From positions 641,384-705,383 of the forward strand of contig NW_008705572.1 of the NCBI RefSeq assembly GCF_000186865.1: 64,000 nucleotides of DNA, read 5' to 3'. Made by a program: the position numbers and the translations under genes. Shown in pieces: positions 27,086 through 36,080 of this stretch. A model generated the notes under the pieces. That model saw nothing but the letters and a program-made list of their open reading frames with translations, did not search any database and was not told the origin of the DNA. Every line of letters begins with the position of its first letter. The first letter of the stretch is position 1. This DNA comes from Aureococcus anophagefferens (lineage: Eukaryota; Sar; Pelagophyceae; Pelagomonadales; Pelagomonadaceae).

Positions 27086-28384
27086 ATGACGCAATTGCAG
27101 AAGACGCAATCGATGCTCACGTGGCTCGCGCAGAACGGCGCCGAGGGCCTGGAAAACGTGCGCGTCCAGGAGACGTCCTACGGCGGCCTCGGCGTCTTCC
27201 TCGCCACGGAGACGCCAGCGATCAAGCCGTCGCCAGCACCAGCGCGCTCGCCACCGCAGCGACCAATCGTGCTCGCGCGCGTGCCCGCGCGCTGCTGCGT
27301 GACGGCCGAGGGCGCGCTGGCGCGCGACGTCGGCCGGGCGGCGCGGAACGTCTTGCCGGAGTGCGCGGACGAGTTCGTCCTGTGCCTCGACGTCGCCGCC
27401 GGTCGGCAGGACCCGGCGCATCCGCAGCACCCCTACCTCGCGTCGCTGCCCGCGGGCGGCTCGCAGCACGCGCCGACGTACCCGGCGCGGCTCCGGCGGC
27501 GGCTCGACGGCACGGAGCTCGGCGCGGCGGCCGAGAAGGAGCGCGCGGAAGTTCGCGCGGCGACGAAGGCGCTGCTGCCGCGCCTGCGCGCCGCGCGGCC
27601 GGACCTCTTCGGCGATATGGCGGAAGCCGACGTCGTCTGGGCGCGGGAGATGGTCGTGACGCGCGCGTTCCAGAGCAGCCTGCTCGGCGGGGAGCCCGGC
27701 GGCTGCGGCGTCCTCGCGCCGCTCCTGGACCTGCGGAACCACGGCGCGGACGCCGCCGAGGCCTACGGGTTTTCGGACGATTTCGTCCACTTCGCGCAGG
27801 CGCCGCCGCTGCCGCGGGTCGGCGACGAGCTGCTGACGAATTACGGGAGGAAGACGAACCTCGCGCACATGATGAGCCACGGCTTCGCGCTCCGGGACGA
27901 CGCGCGCGACGTCTTCCGGCTGCGGCTCGGCGACGACGCGGTCTTCGACCTCCGCGCCGCGGGGCCGCGCCAGTTCCCGCGGTCGCTCTGGCGCGCGCTC
28001 GCGGACGACGAGCGAGCGGCGAGGGGCGCCGCCGCGCGCGCGAAAGACGCGCTCCGCCGGCCGCCGCGGCGCTGGCGGCGGCTCGGAGGCGCGGAGGCGG
28101 CCGCGACGGAGATCTTGTACAAGATCCTCGGGTGTTGCGCCGTGAGCGCGCGGCCCTTCGACGCGACGGCCGAAGCCGACGCGCGCCTCGCGAACGCGTC
28201 GCTGCCGAGCGACGCCGTCGACGCGCGGGACGTCTTCGTCGCGCGCTACCGCCACGGCCAGCGCCGCATCCTCGACGACGCGGTCCGCGTGCTCGAGGCC
28301 GCGTGCCGCATCCCGCTCGAGGCGAGGCGCGGCGGCGCGAAACGCTGGCGGCTGCGGCGCGCGCAGGCGCGGCGGCGGTTCTAG
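27086..28384 (+). CDS. SET-domain protein of the Rubisco-LSMT/SETD type
   Basis: 432 residues. Diagnostic C-terminal SET motifs are LAPLLDLRNHG and GDELLTNYGRKTNLAHMMSH followed by GFALRD, as in plant Rubisco large-subunit methyltransferases and animal SETD3/4. These transfer methyl groups from SAM to Lys (or His). The N-terminal SET half is recognisable (YGGLGVFLATET, ARVPARCCVT) but is interrupted by about 14 Pro/Ser/Ala residues that may be a retained 42-nt intron. The C-terminal substrate-binding region is helical and ends in an Arg-rich tail. Substrate unknown. Confidence 0.8.
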   Translation: MTQLQKTQSMLTWLAQNGAEGLENVRVQETSYGGLGVFLATETPAIKPSPAPARSPPQRPIVLARVPARCCVTAEGALARDVGRAARNVLPECADEFVLCLDVAAGRQDPAHPQHPYLASLPAGGSQHAPTYPARLRRRLDGTELGAAAEKERAEVRAATKALLPRLRAARPDLFGDMAEADVVWAREMVVTRAFQSSLLGGEPGGCGVLAPLLDLRNHGADAAEAYGFSDDFVHFAQAPPLPRVGDELLTNYGRKTNLAHMMSHGFALRDDARDVFRLRLGDDAVFDLRAAGPRQFPRSLWRALADDERAARGAAARAKDALRRPPRRWRRLGGAEAAATEILYKILGCCAVSARPFDATAEADARLANASLPSDAVDARDVFVARYRHGQRRILDDAVRVLEAACRIPLEARRGGAKRWRLRRAQARRRF

Positions 28385-28432
28385 TGGTGTTTTGTCCAGG
28401 CGGTGTCTTCCCCGCCGAGTCCTCGAGCAAAG

Positions 28433-29092
28433 TTAGAGGGTCTGGAAGGGCCCGGGGAGGTAGGTCCTCCGCGTGACGGGGGCCGCGGCCTCGCGCGGCG
28501 CCACGGGCGCGTCGGCGACGACGCCGACGCGGCCGAGGAAGCCGACGAGGATGGTCAGCGACGTGCCGTACTGCGCGAAGGCCTTGTCGAAGTCGCCGAC
28601 GTTGTAGGACGCGCGCGTCATGCTCGTCGCGTCGAGGAAGGCCTTGCCGGCCTTGCGCACGCCCTTGGGCATGGTGTCGTCGCCCGTGACGCCCTGCACG
28701 GACCGCGCGAGCCGCTCGTAGGAGCCGCCGGGCGCGAAGAACTTTTGGATTTGCGCCGCGCCGCCGCCGTCCTCCTCCGCGAACGCCGCGCCGATGTCCC
28801 CAAAGTCGTTGGCGTATTTCGACAGCGGCTCGAGCACGGCGTTGTCGAGCACGACGTCCGGTTGGGTTTTTGCCTCGGGCGCCGTGATCTTGTCGTTGAT
28901 GCGCAGGTTCAGGCTGTTGGAGGAGCCGCCGGCGATGTTTGCCCCAGCGATGGACGGCGTGACGAGCGTGGCGCAGCCGCCGCCGAGCACGAGCTGTCGT
29001 CTGGTCGGGGCGAGGGCGGTTGTTGTCGTGGCCAGTAGCAGCAGCAGCGCGACGCAGCGCGGCAGCGCGACGCAGCGCTTGACGAGATCCAT
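28433..29092 (-). CDS. probable plastid thylakoid-lumen protein
   Basis: 219 residues from the ATG at 29092. The N-terminus is bipartite: a signal peptide (about 1-26, CVALLLLLATTTTALAP) whose cleavage end ALAP resembles the A-x-A-x-P motif of plastid proteins in algae with secondary plastids. A twin-arginine hydrophobic segment then follows (TRRQLVLGGGCATLVTPSIA), as in Tat-routed lumen proteins. The mature part is acidic and helical (LEPLSKYANDFGDIGAAFAE, FFAPGGSYERLARS, YNVGDFDKAFAQYGTSLTIL). No family is assigned. It is divergent from RPL10. Confidence 0.7.
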   Translation of the reverse strand: MDLVKRCVALPRCVALLLLLATTTTALAPTRRQLVLGGGCATLVTPSIAGANIAGGSSNSLNLRINDKITAPEAKTQPDVVLDNAVLEPLSKYANDFGDIGAAFAEEDGGGAAQIQKFFAPGGSYERLARSVQGVTGDDTMPKGVRKAGKAFLDATSMTRASYNVGDFDKAFAQYGTSLTILVGFLGRVGVVADAPVAPREAAAPVTRRTYLPGPFQTL

Positions 29093-29426
29093 GCCGCGAT
29101 GAGCTGGGCCCGGAGATGGCCGGACCGGTCCGACCCCCGGCCAAGCGAACCGGCTCGCTGCTTCGCTCTCCTCGCTCTTTTTGCGCGAGCTGCTGAGCCT
29201 GTGCGTCGCGGCGCCAATTGACGCGGTGTTTTGACGCGGGTGTGAGCTCGGAGGCGCGGCTGAGAGCTGAGAGTGTTGGGCGAACGCTAGACGAGCACGG
29301 CGATACAAAAAAATCGCGGTAAAAAGCCTCGCCGACGCGACGCACTCCGAGAGCGCCGACGACGCGCCGCGCGACGACGGACGCGCCGACGCGCGCTCAC
29401 CCGCCCTCTTTTCCCGTAGGCCAACC
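29093..29426. promoter_or_regulatory. divergent promoter region between lumen-protein gene and RPL10
   Basis: 334 bp between start codons. It holds an A-rich stretch (AATACAAAAAAATCGCGGT complement context) near 29305-29325. No defined core element is recognised, but both flanking genes must be transcribed from here. Confidence 0.35.
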
Positions 29427-30095
29427 ATGGGTCGCCGCCCCGCCCGCTGCTCGCGCTTCCAGAAGAACAAGCCCTACATCAAGTCGCGGTACTGCCGCGG
29501 CGTGCCCGACCCGAAGATCCGCATCTTCGACTGCGGCAACAAGAAGGCGTCCGTGGACCAGTTCCCCTTCGTCGCCCACCTCGTGTCCGACGAGAAGGAG
29601 CAGATCTCGTCCAACGCCCTCGAGGCCGCGCGCGTCGCGTGCAACAAGTACCTCATCAAGAACTGTGGTAAGGAGGCGTACCACATCCGCACGCGCGCGC
29701 ACCCGTTCCATGTCATCCGCCAGAACAAGATGCTTTCGTGCGCCGGCGCCGATCGCCTCTCGTCGGGGATGCGCCACTCCTACGGCAAGCCCATGGAGCG
29801 CGCGGCGCGCGTGTCCATCGGCCAGGCCGTGCTCAGCGTCCGCGCCAAGGACGCGAACGCGGACGCGGTGCTCGTCGCGCTCCGCCGCGCCAAGTTCAAG
29901 TTCCCCGGGCGCCAGAAGATCCTCAAGTCCGCCAAGTGGGGCTTCACCAAGTTCGACCGCGAGACGTACGTCAAGGGCCGCCAGGAGAAGTGGCTCGTCG
30001 CCGCGGGCTCGTCCGTCAAGTACATCACGCCCCACGGCCGCATCGGCGCGTCGCCGGACGTGCGCTTCATCAACGAGCACATCACGCCCTACTAG
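29427..30095 (+). CDS. RPL10: 60S ribosomal protein L10 (uL16)
   Basis: 222 residues, near-complete match to the eukaryotic uL16 pattern: [91 protein letters not shown] and KFDRETYVK. It is a structural protein of the large cytosolic subunit near the peptidyl-transferase centre. No intron. High third-position GC fits a strongly expressed gene. Confidence 0.97.
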   Translation: MGRRPARCSRFQKNKPYIKSRYCRGVPDPKIRIFDCGNKKASVDQFPFVAHLVSDEKEQISSNALEAARVACNKYLIKNCGKEAYHIRTRAHPFHVIRQNKMLSCAGADRLSSGMRHSYGKPMERAARVSIGQAVLSVRAKDANADAVLVALRRAKFKFPGRQKILKSAKWGFTKFDRETYVKGRQEKWLVAAGSSVKYITPHGRIGASPDVRFINEHITPY

Positions 30096-30322
30096 GGCGG
30101 CTCGCCGAGGCACCGCGCGGCCGGCGGGCCGCCCCCCGAGCGGGGGCGTCCGCCGTTCGCGCACCTAACCAACCGTTCCCATATCCGCGCAGCGCGAGGG
30201 GTCCCGACCGTGCGAGCGACGGGCGCCGACAGGTGCGAGGACAACGGGCGAAGTTACAACAGACAGGAGGCGCGGCCGCCGCTCGCGGACGGCGGGGCGG
30301 CGCCGCGCGGAAACGAACTCGA

Positions 30323-30860
30323 CTACATCTGGATGCAGTGGCGGAAGTAGTTGATGTCCCTCTGGGCGATGGCGTCGCGCATGCGGTGCTTCTGGCCCGG
30401 CGTGAGGTGGTGCTCGTCGACGAGCAGGATCTCCGCGATCTCCTCCTTGAGCGGGTTGCTCCGCCGGAGGAAGAGGTTGTCGTCGAGGTTCTCGGAGATG
30501 CCGTAGGACGCGAGGGTCATCTCGTCCTCGAGGTAGACGCCGTGCATGGACGAGTCGCGGAACTGGCGGATGAGCAGGATCTGGTCGCGCGGCGGCACCT
30601 GCGTCGGGCCGGACGTCGGCCGCCGCGCGCGCGGCGCGCCTCGCGAAAAATTCCCCGGCGCTGGCGGCACGCACGATGACCTTGGAGTCCTCGGCGCCGA
30701 CGCGCGGCTTCTCGCCCGTCGACAGGAGCCGCTGGCGCTTCGCGATGAGCTCCTTGAGCTGGCGCACGGTGAAGTCCTCCTCGTGGTACTCGACCACAAG
30801 CGGTTCGTAGATGGCCGTGCTGTCGTACTGGATGCGCGGCCGCGTGATGAGGAGCCGCAT
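30323..30860 (-). CDS. small ubiquitin-like domain protein
   Basis: Exons (minus strand) 30675-30860 and 30323-30598 give 153 residues. The 76-nt GT-AG intron (30599-30674) splits the domain and shifts the frame, so unspliced reading fails. Once joined, the order looks like a ubiquitin-like fold: FTVRQLKELIAKRQRLL (strand then helix 1), PPRDQILLIRQ (middle strand), GVYLEDEMTLASYGI (L-x-D-x-x-T-L-x-x-Y-x-I) and DDNLFLRR (last strand). The C-terminal tail is helical (NPLKEEIAEILLVDEHHL, KHRMRDAIAQRDINYFRH) and has no terminal Gly-Gly. It is therefore unlikely to be conjugated; an adaptor role is inferred. Confidence 0.7.
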
Positions 30861-31316
30861 CGGCGGCCGCCGCGCCGCGCCGCGCCGCGCGCCGGCCGCT
30901 GCGGAGCGGGCTGCCGCTGGGCTGCTACGGCAACGGCACGTCAAATCAAGATTGCATTTTCAAACGGAAGCTGTAGTTGCTGCATGGACGGTGGTCGTCT
31001 ACGCTTGCAAGCGCACACATGTGACTACCGTGTCCCGGCGCGACGACGTCCCCGGGGTCCAACGCGGCTACCGGCGCCACCTGCTCCGGCCCGAGCGATC
31101 CCCCACGAGAGGGACGGGCCGCGCGGGCTGCGACAAATGGGTGCAACTGTGGCAACCCACGCACGTTGCCTCGCTTCGGCGCCTCTGCAATGCATTGAGT
31201 GTGAGCGAAGAGTCATGATGTCCCCTCGCTGGCGCACCCGCAAACGCTGAGCTAACATACCACTTCGTAGATCACCCAAGCACCATACATACCAGCGCGT
31301 AAACCACCAAAGCACC
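30861..31316. promoter_or_regulatory. divergent intergenic region between UBL and IWR1-like genes
   Basis: 456 bp containing promoters of both neighbours. Near 31266-31318 a short phrase (ACCACTTCGTAG, CACCCAAGCACCATA, CACCAAAGCACCATGG) shows small direct repeats just before the IWR1 start codon. No other feature seen. Confidence 0.35.
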
Positions 31317-33244
31317 ATGGCGGTGCTCGTGCGCGTGAAGCGGAAGCGCGACGAGCTCCCGAGCGACACGCTCATCATCGCGGCGCCGCGGATGAAGCGC
31401 GAGCGGTCGACGAAGGAAAAGCTCCTGGCGGACTTCGGCGGCATGGGCCTCGAGGCCGGCGCGCGGCCCGACGCGTCGGAGCCCGTGGAGCGGCGCTGCT
31501 TCCGGCGCCTCGAGACGCTCGACGCGGCGGCGGCCGAGGACATGGAGCGGCGCGTCGACGGCGAGACCGCGCAGCGGCTGCTGCGGGAGGCGCGGCGCCT
31601 GCGGCGGAAGCGGCGGCCCCACGACGACGGCGGGCGGCCGTCGGAGGAGGGCCGGGCGCGCGACGACGGCGCCGCGGCCGCGCCGCCGCGGCGGCGGCGG
31701 CGGCAGACGCAGCAGCTCCGCGAGGAGCCGCCGGCGGGCGGCGGCGGTCCGAAGATCTGGGTGGACCTGCGGGACGGCGCCCTCGAGCGGGCGGCCCCCG
31801 GCGCGCCGCCGCGGTCCGGGGGCCTCAAGAAGAACAAGACGTCTCGGTCGCTCCAGGACCTCACGGAGGCGGACGCGGGCGACGACGCGACCCTGCGGCC
31901 GTCGGCGACGACGCCGGATCTGGGGCAGCTCCACGCGGCGACGCGGCGCATCCTCAACCCGGCGGAGCGGCGGCTCGACGAGGCCGTCTTCGCCGCGTTC
32001 CAGGCGCCGCCGGGCGAACCCGCGGCCCGCGCGCTCGCCGCGGTGCGGGACGCGCTCGACCGCGGCGCGGGCTTCGCGCGGGCCGACTTCCGGCGCCCGA
32101 GCGACGGCACGACGCCGCTCATGGCCGCGGCCTGGCACGGCGCCGACGGCGACGTCGCGCGGCTGCTGGGGTCGGGCGCGGACCCGCGCGTCGTCGACGC
32201 GCGCGGCAACGACGCGTCGGCCCTTGCGCACGCGCGGGGCCACCACGGCACGCGGAACCTCCTGTTGGCGGCCCAGCTCGAGCGGTCGAGCGCGCTCCGG
32301 AGCGGGTCGCGGCGCCGGAGCGAGGTCGACTTCGGGACGGACGTCGACGTCCGGGGCGCGCCGGACGACGACGACGCGTGCGTCGGGCTGCCGTTGGACG
32401 ACTTCGTCTACGACGTCTACGCCTACGACGCGCGCGCCGACGACGGCGACGCCGGCGACCGTCGGCCGCCGAGCCCCAAGGACGCCTGGGCGCCCGAGTC
32501 GCTCGCCGCGTTCCCGTCGATGGGCGACCTCTCAGCGGGCGGCGCGTCGACGCAGCTCGCGCCGCCGGCGCCGGCGCCGCCGCCGGGCGAATTCGCGTCC
32601 GCGGACGACGACGACGACGACGACGCGCTGTCGACGCGCTGCGTCGTGTCGCCCCACCCGGACGGCCGGGCGCGCACGCTCGCGAACCGCGCGGCGGCGG
32701 CCGCGTCGCGCGCGAAGCGCGCGCCCCTCGTCGTCGGCATCCGCCACCCGCTCCGCGACGCCCTCCGCCTGCCCCACCCGCGCGTCGACGAGCGCCTCGG
32801 CGGCGACGACAGCTCCGTGTCGTCGCTCGACGAGCGCGACGCGGGCCTCTCCGACAGCGACCGGTCCTTCGACTCGAACGACGAGCAGCACGAGGCCAAC
32901 GACTACCCGGAGGGCCGCGACTCCGACGACTCCGACGACGGCCTCCACGCGCCCAACTTCGACGACGACGACGGCCGCGACCACCGCGCCTACGGCTCCG
33001 ACGGCGACGACGACGACGACAGCGACGCGGACGACGGCCGCTTCCGCGCGCGGCCCATCGACGTCGCCGACGACGACGACATGGACGACACGCCCCTCGG
33101 CGTCGGCGCCGTGCGGCCCGCCGGCGTCCCTCTTTTTGTTTTTCGCGGCGCGCGACCGCTCGTTCGTAGGTCGGCTTCGGCGCGCTCCGCGCGGCGCGCA
33201 TCTCGCAGGACGACGGCTTCGACGACGACGAGCTGAGCCTGTGA
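31317..33244 (+). CDS. IWR1: IWR1/SLC7A6OS-like RNA polymerase II nuclear import factor with ankyrin repeats
   Basis: Exons 31317-33110 and 33170-33244 give 622 residues. The N-terminus MAVLVRVKRKRDELPSDTLI matches the Iwr1/SLC7A6OS start. Later DDFVYDVYAYD and SFDSNDEQHEANDYPEGRDS match the conserved C-terminal Iwr1 region. In yeast Iwr1 escorts assembled Pol II into the nucleus. Inserted at about 260-325 are ankyrin-like repeats (GTTPLMAAAWHGADGDVARL, GADPRVVDARGNDASALAHA), not part of known Iwr1 proteins. The tail is strongly acidic. The 59-nt intron GTGCGGC...TTCGTAG replaces a spurious Arg-rich end with GFGALRAARISQDDGFDDDE and LSL. Confidence 0.8.
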
Positions 33245-33350
33245 TGTGGCCCACCCCCGCGCCGCGTGTTCGGCGGTAATTTCTGCCTCCTCCGACTCGG
33301 AGTATTCTTTTGGTGGTTGAAGGGCACATTTTTAGCGACGATGGGCTGCG

Positions 33351-33480
33351 GCGCTCGTAGTGGGTTGAGGGTGGTGCTCTCGTAGCTGCATGGCTACCCT
33401 GGCGGAGCAAAACCTGCGCTCGTAGTGGGCTGAGGGCAGTGCGCTCGTAGCTGCATGGCTGCCCTGGCGGAGCAAAACGC
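33351..33480. repeat. 65-bp tandem duplication over the FSH-hydrolase start codon
   Basis: Copies at 33351-33415 and 33416-33480 differ at a handful of positions. Each contains GCATGGCT. The second copy carries the start codon of the hydrolase gene, the first an upstream decoy ATG. Confidence 0.88.
33390..33425 (+). promoter_or_regulatory. upstream ORF created by the duplicated start region
   Basis: The first repeat copy reads MATLAEQNLRS and then TAG, 11 codons plus stop, ending 29 bp before the main ATG. Its first residues copy those of the real protein (MAALAEQN). If transcripts begin upstream of 33390, it could lower translation of the main ORF. Confidence 0.5.
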
Positions 33481-34108
33481 TCGTCCCCGCGTGCTCTGCC
33501 TCCACGGCATGCATGCCTCGACCGCTGCGTTCTTGCCCGAGGCTCGGGCGCTCATGGGAGACCTGCCGGTCGACTGCGACGGCCCGGACCACGATGGCAT
33601 GTGGTGGTGGCCGTCGCTCGACCACGTGCGACCCGACCCGCGCGGCGCGCTCGGCTGGGAGGAGAGCGCCGCGGCGCTCGCGCCGGCGCTGGACGCGCAC
33701 GACGCGGTCCTCGGCTTCTCGCAAGGCGCCGCGATGGCCGCGGTGCTCTGCGCGCTGCACCCGCACCGCGTGCGCTTCGGCATCTTCGCGTGCGGCTACA
33801 CGGCCGTGGGCACGGGCCTAAAGGCCCTCGCGGAGGGCGACGAGGGCCTCGGCGCGATCGACGTGCCGTCGTTGCACATCGTCGGCGAGCGCGACGGCGC
33901 GGTGCCGCCGGAGGCCGGCGAGCACCTCGCATCGCGGTTCAAAGACCCGGTGATCGTCCGGACCTCGGCGGGGCATTGGCTGCCGCGGGACGACCCGGAG
34001 GTCGCCGCCGCGCTCCGCGCGTTCCTCGCCGCCGCGCCGGCGAGGCCGCGCGCCGCCGCCGCGGAGGCGGCGCCGCGGAGGAGGCGAAGGAAGAAGAAGG
34101 ACGGCTAA
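33455..34108 (+). CDS. FSH1/OVCA2-type serine hydrolase
   Basis: 217 residues, alpha/beta-hydrolase fold: RVLCLHGMHAS (oxyanion region), nucleophile elbow GFSQGAAMAAVL, acid in HIVGERDGAVPP and catalytic His in SAGHWLPRDD. All three triad residues are present. The family includes yeast FSH1-3 and human OVCA2, small esterases or thioesterases. The C-terminus has a basic tail (RRRRRKKKDG) that could be a nuclear targeting signal, unusual for the family. The start codon is in the second copy of a 65-bp duplication. Confidence 0.85.
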   Translation: MAALAEQNARPRVLCLHGMHASTAAFLPEARALMGDLPVDCDGPDHDGMWWWPSLDHVRPDPRGALGWEESAAALAPALDAHDAVLGFSQGAAMAAVLCALHPHRVRFGIFACGYTAVGTGLKALAEGDEGLGAIDVPSLHIVGERDGAVPPEAGEHLASRFKDPVIVRTSAGHWLPRDDPEVAAALRAFLAAAPARPRAAAAEAAPRRRRRKKKDG

Positions 34109-34202
34109 GTTACGAGCACGCTAGGTTGCTCGGCGATTCGTAGAAGCGAATAGGTTGTGCGGCTGGGCGCGCCGCGCGCGGCGAACGCGGGCGCGGTCGA
34201 GC

Positions 34203-34364
34203 CTACGCCGCGGGCGACGCCGCGCTCGGCGCGGGCGCCGCCGCCGCCTTCTCCGCGGCCTCCTTCTTCGCTTGCTCCTCGGCGTCGCGTGCGAGGCATC
34301 GCTTCATCTGCTCGATCTCCTCGTTGGAGAGGCTGCCCAAACCGCCGCCGGACCCGCAGCCCAT
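34203..34364 (-). CDS. 53-residue protein with N-myristoylation/palmitoylation-like start
   Basis: Begins MGCGSGGGLGSLSNEEIEQM and continues KRCLARDAEEQAKKEAAEKA, ending in an Ala/Pro/Ser tail. G2, C3 and S5 fit dual lipid modification of the MGC type. The rest is one charged helix. Third positions are largely G or C. An in-frame ATG two codons upstream (34370) would bury the glycine, so the MGCGS start is preferred. Convergent with the FSH hydrolase. Membrane tethering is inferred; partner unknown. Confidence 0.6.
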   Translation of the reverse strand: MGCGSGGGLGSLSNEEIEQMKRCLARDAEEQAKKEAAEKAAAAPAPSAASPAA

Positions 34365-34659
34365 GATCATGATGCTGTTGGCTCTCTGTGCTTTGGCAGC
34401 TGGTGCTTTGGGAAAGCGATGCGTTGCTTTTGTGCTGTGTTAAATCTTCCGACCACGGTTATGATGCGATGCGCACGACGCAAGGCATGCGCACGGAACT
34501 CTCCTAAGCGCAAAGCCGCAGCATGGGTGCAACATCTCTCCGCCGTTGTTCAATTTGAAGATGAACCCAGCGCGGCTCAGGTGTTCGGCCGATCGGGCTC
34601 ACGTCGTGTCGGGGAGAGCAGTTTCTGCTCCGCGGGTGCGCCGTGACCGTCGCTGGAAC

Positions 34660-35214
34660 ATGGGTCGGCCGCGCGCGGACTCGCAGGAGCTCGTGGTGTA
34701 CAACCCGCGCGAAGCGACCTGGCGCAGGCGCCTCGAGGCGCTCGTGTTCGGCGGTCAGAACGGGGCGGCTCGGAACGAGGCCTCGGCCTGCGGCGGCGGG
34801 CGCGCGAGGGCGGAGTCGAACGAAATTATCCTCTACGACCCGAGCCTCATGGCGCGCATCAACCACCTCGTCTTCGGCGGCATCCTCACGCTCTTCTCGC
34901 CGGGCGAGCCGGCGCTTTTGGAGGACAACGTGCCGACGCTCGTGTCCTACTTCGACTCCGCGAGCCTGCTGGCGGCCGGCGTCGTCTCGCGCCACTGGCA
35001 CTCGATCGCGACCGCGGACCAGTTCTGGCGCGTCATCGTCCGCGAGGACTACTCGCTGGACCCGGCGTGCATCGATCCGCCGCCGCGGCCGGTCAAGGCG
35101 CTCTGGCTCAAGATGCGCCGCGCGTTCCGGAGCCTCCTCGCCGCGGACGCCGCGCCGCCGCCGGCCTGCGCGCAGCCGCTCCCGGTCTTGCCCGACCGCA
35201 TCGTCGTGCACTGA
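34660..35214 (+). CDS. F-box-like protein with a duplicated N-terminal motif
   Basis: 184 residues from the ATG at 34660. An earlier in-frame ATG (34546) is less likely because codon bias drops there. Residues about 90-135 (VPTLVSYFDSASLLAAGVVS, RHWHSIATADQFWRVIV) fit an F-box, the Skp1-binding motif of SCF ubiquitin ligases. Before it, a roughly 26-residue motif occurs twice: ADSQELVVYNPREATWRRRL with EALVFGG, and AESNEIILYDPSLMARINHL with VFGG. There is no recognised substrate-binding domain. Confidence 0.65.
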   Translation: MGRPRADSQELVVYNPREATWRRRLEALVFGGQNGAARNEASACGGGRARAESNEIILYDPSLMARINHLVFGGILTLFSPGEPALLEDNVPTLVSYFDSASLLAAGVVSRHWHSIATADQFWRVIVREDYSLDPACIDPPPRPVKALWLKMRRAFRSLLAADAAPPPACAQPLPVLPDRIVVH

Positions 35215-35307
35215 ACCCACCAAGCGGGCCCGCCCGGACGGCGCGTCGCCCCGTGGCCGGCCCCCCAAATCGAACATAGACTAGAAGTACAAAGCAACCG
35301 TGCACAG

Positions 35308-35949
35308 TTACGCTTCCAGACTGCTCATGTAGTCGTCGGCGGCGTAGCTCGACGGAAGCGGCGCGCCTTTTTCCGCGGACGCCTCCATGCGAATCAGCAG
35401 GCGCGCCCTCGCGGCCTCTCCCCGCTTCCTGTCCTCGAGCTCCTGCGCCTCCTCGGCGGACATGGCCGCCGCGGGCGGCGCGGCGGCGGGAGCGGTTTCG
35501 AGCGGCCCGGCGGCGTCGGCCTCGCTCATCGACGTCATGAAACTGACGTAGTCGGGAGCCGGCTCGCCGCGCGCCTCGGCGTCGTCGCACGCCGCCTTGT
35601 AGGCCTCCTGTCTCTTCCCGGCGCCGAGCGCCCTGCTTTTGATCACGTCCCTGCTCCGCTGGACCCGCGCCGACGGCCGGGCCTCGCCCGTCGAAACCGC
35701 GTCGGCCTGCGAGAAGTTATCGTCGGCCTGCGAGGACAAGTCCGCGCCATCGTCTAACGCCCGTGGCATCGTCCACGTCGTCTCGCCCGTGTCCGTGTCG
35801 TAATAGTATGGCGTGCCCGCGTCGTCGTGGTAGGTCTGCCACGCCAGCCTGCGCAGCTGCTGCCTGGCCGGCGAATGAGGTGGCAGCACCAGCGCCTGCG
35901 CGCCGAGCAGCAGCAGCGGGAGCGAGCGTCGCAACATGATCTGCGCCAT
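35308..35949 (-). CDS. WW-domain protein with signal/plastid-type presequence
   Basis: 213 residues. The N-terminal hydrophobic segment (about 3-20, LPLLLLGAQALVLPP) resembles a signal peptide. It is followed by an Arg-bearing stretch like a plastid transit region, though the cleavage motif is not certain. Residues about 36-65 form a WW-like module (WQTYHDDAGTPYYYDTDTGE, TTWTMPRAL), which binds proline-rich peptides. The rest is Ala/Glu/Ser-rich, ending SSYAADDYMSSLEA. No other domain. Confidence 0.65.
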   Translation of the reverse strand: MAQIMLRRSLPLLLLGAQALVLPPHSPARQQLRRLAWQTYHDDAGTPYYYDTDTGETTWTMPRALDDGADLSSQADDNFSQADAVSTGEARPSARVQRSRDVIKSRALGAGKRQEAYKAACDDAEARGEPAPDYVSFMTSMSEADAAGPLETAPAAAPPAAAMSAEEAQELEDRKRGEAARARLLIRMEASAEKGAPLPSSYAADDYMSSLEA

Positions 35950-36080
35950 ATCGCGTCACCGCGGTGCACAGCTCAGCAGCCGAGCCACGCAAAGCGAGCT
36001 TCTAGGTTGATGACCTCCTTGAGGTCTCGTTGAAGCGGAGGCCGGGCGTCACCTTACGCAAGAGTCCAGCCATAAGAACC

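Noticed and set aside
27218..27259. Possible 42-nt GC-AG intron in the SET gene
   Set aside because: Removing it would tidy the SET domain, but the segment is not AT-rich, has no clear pyrimidine tract and the frame is open; left as a note only.
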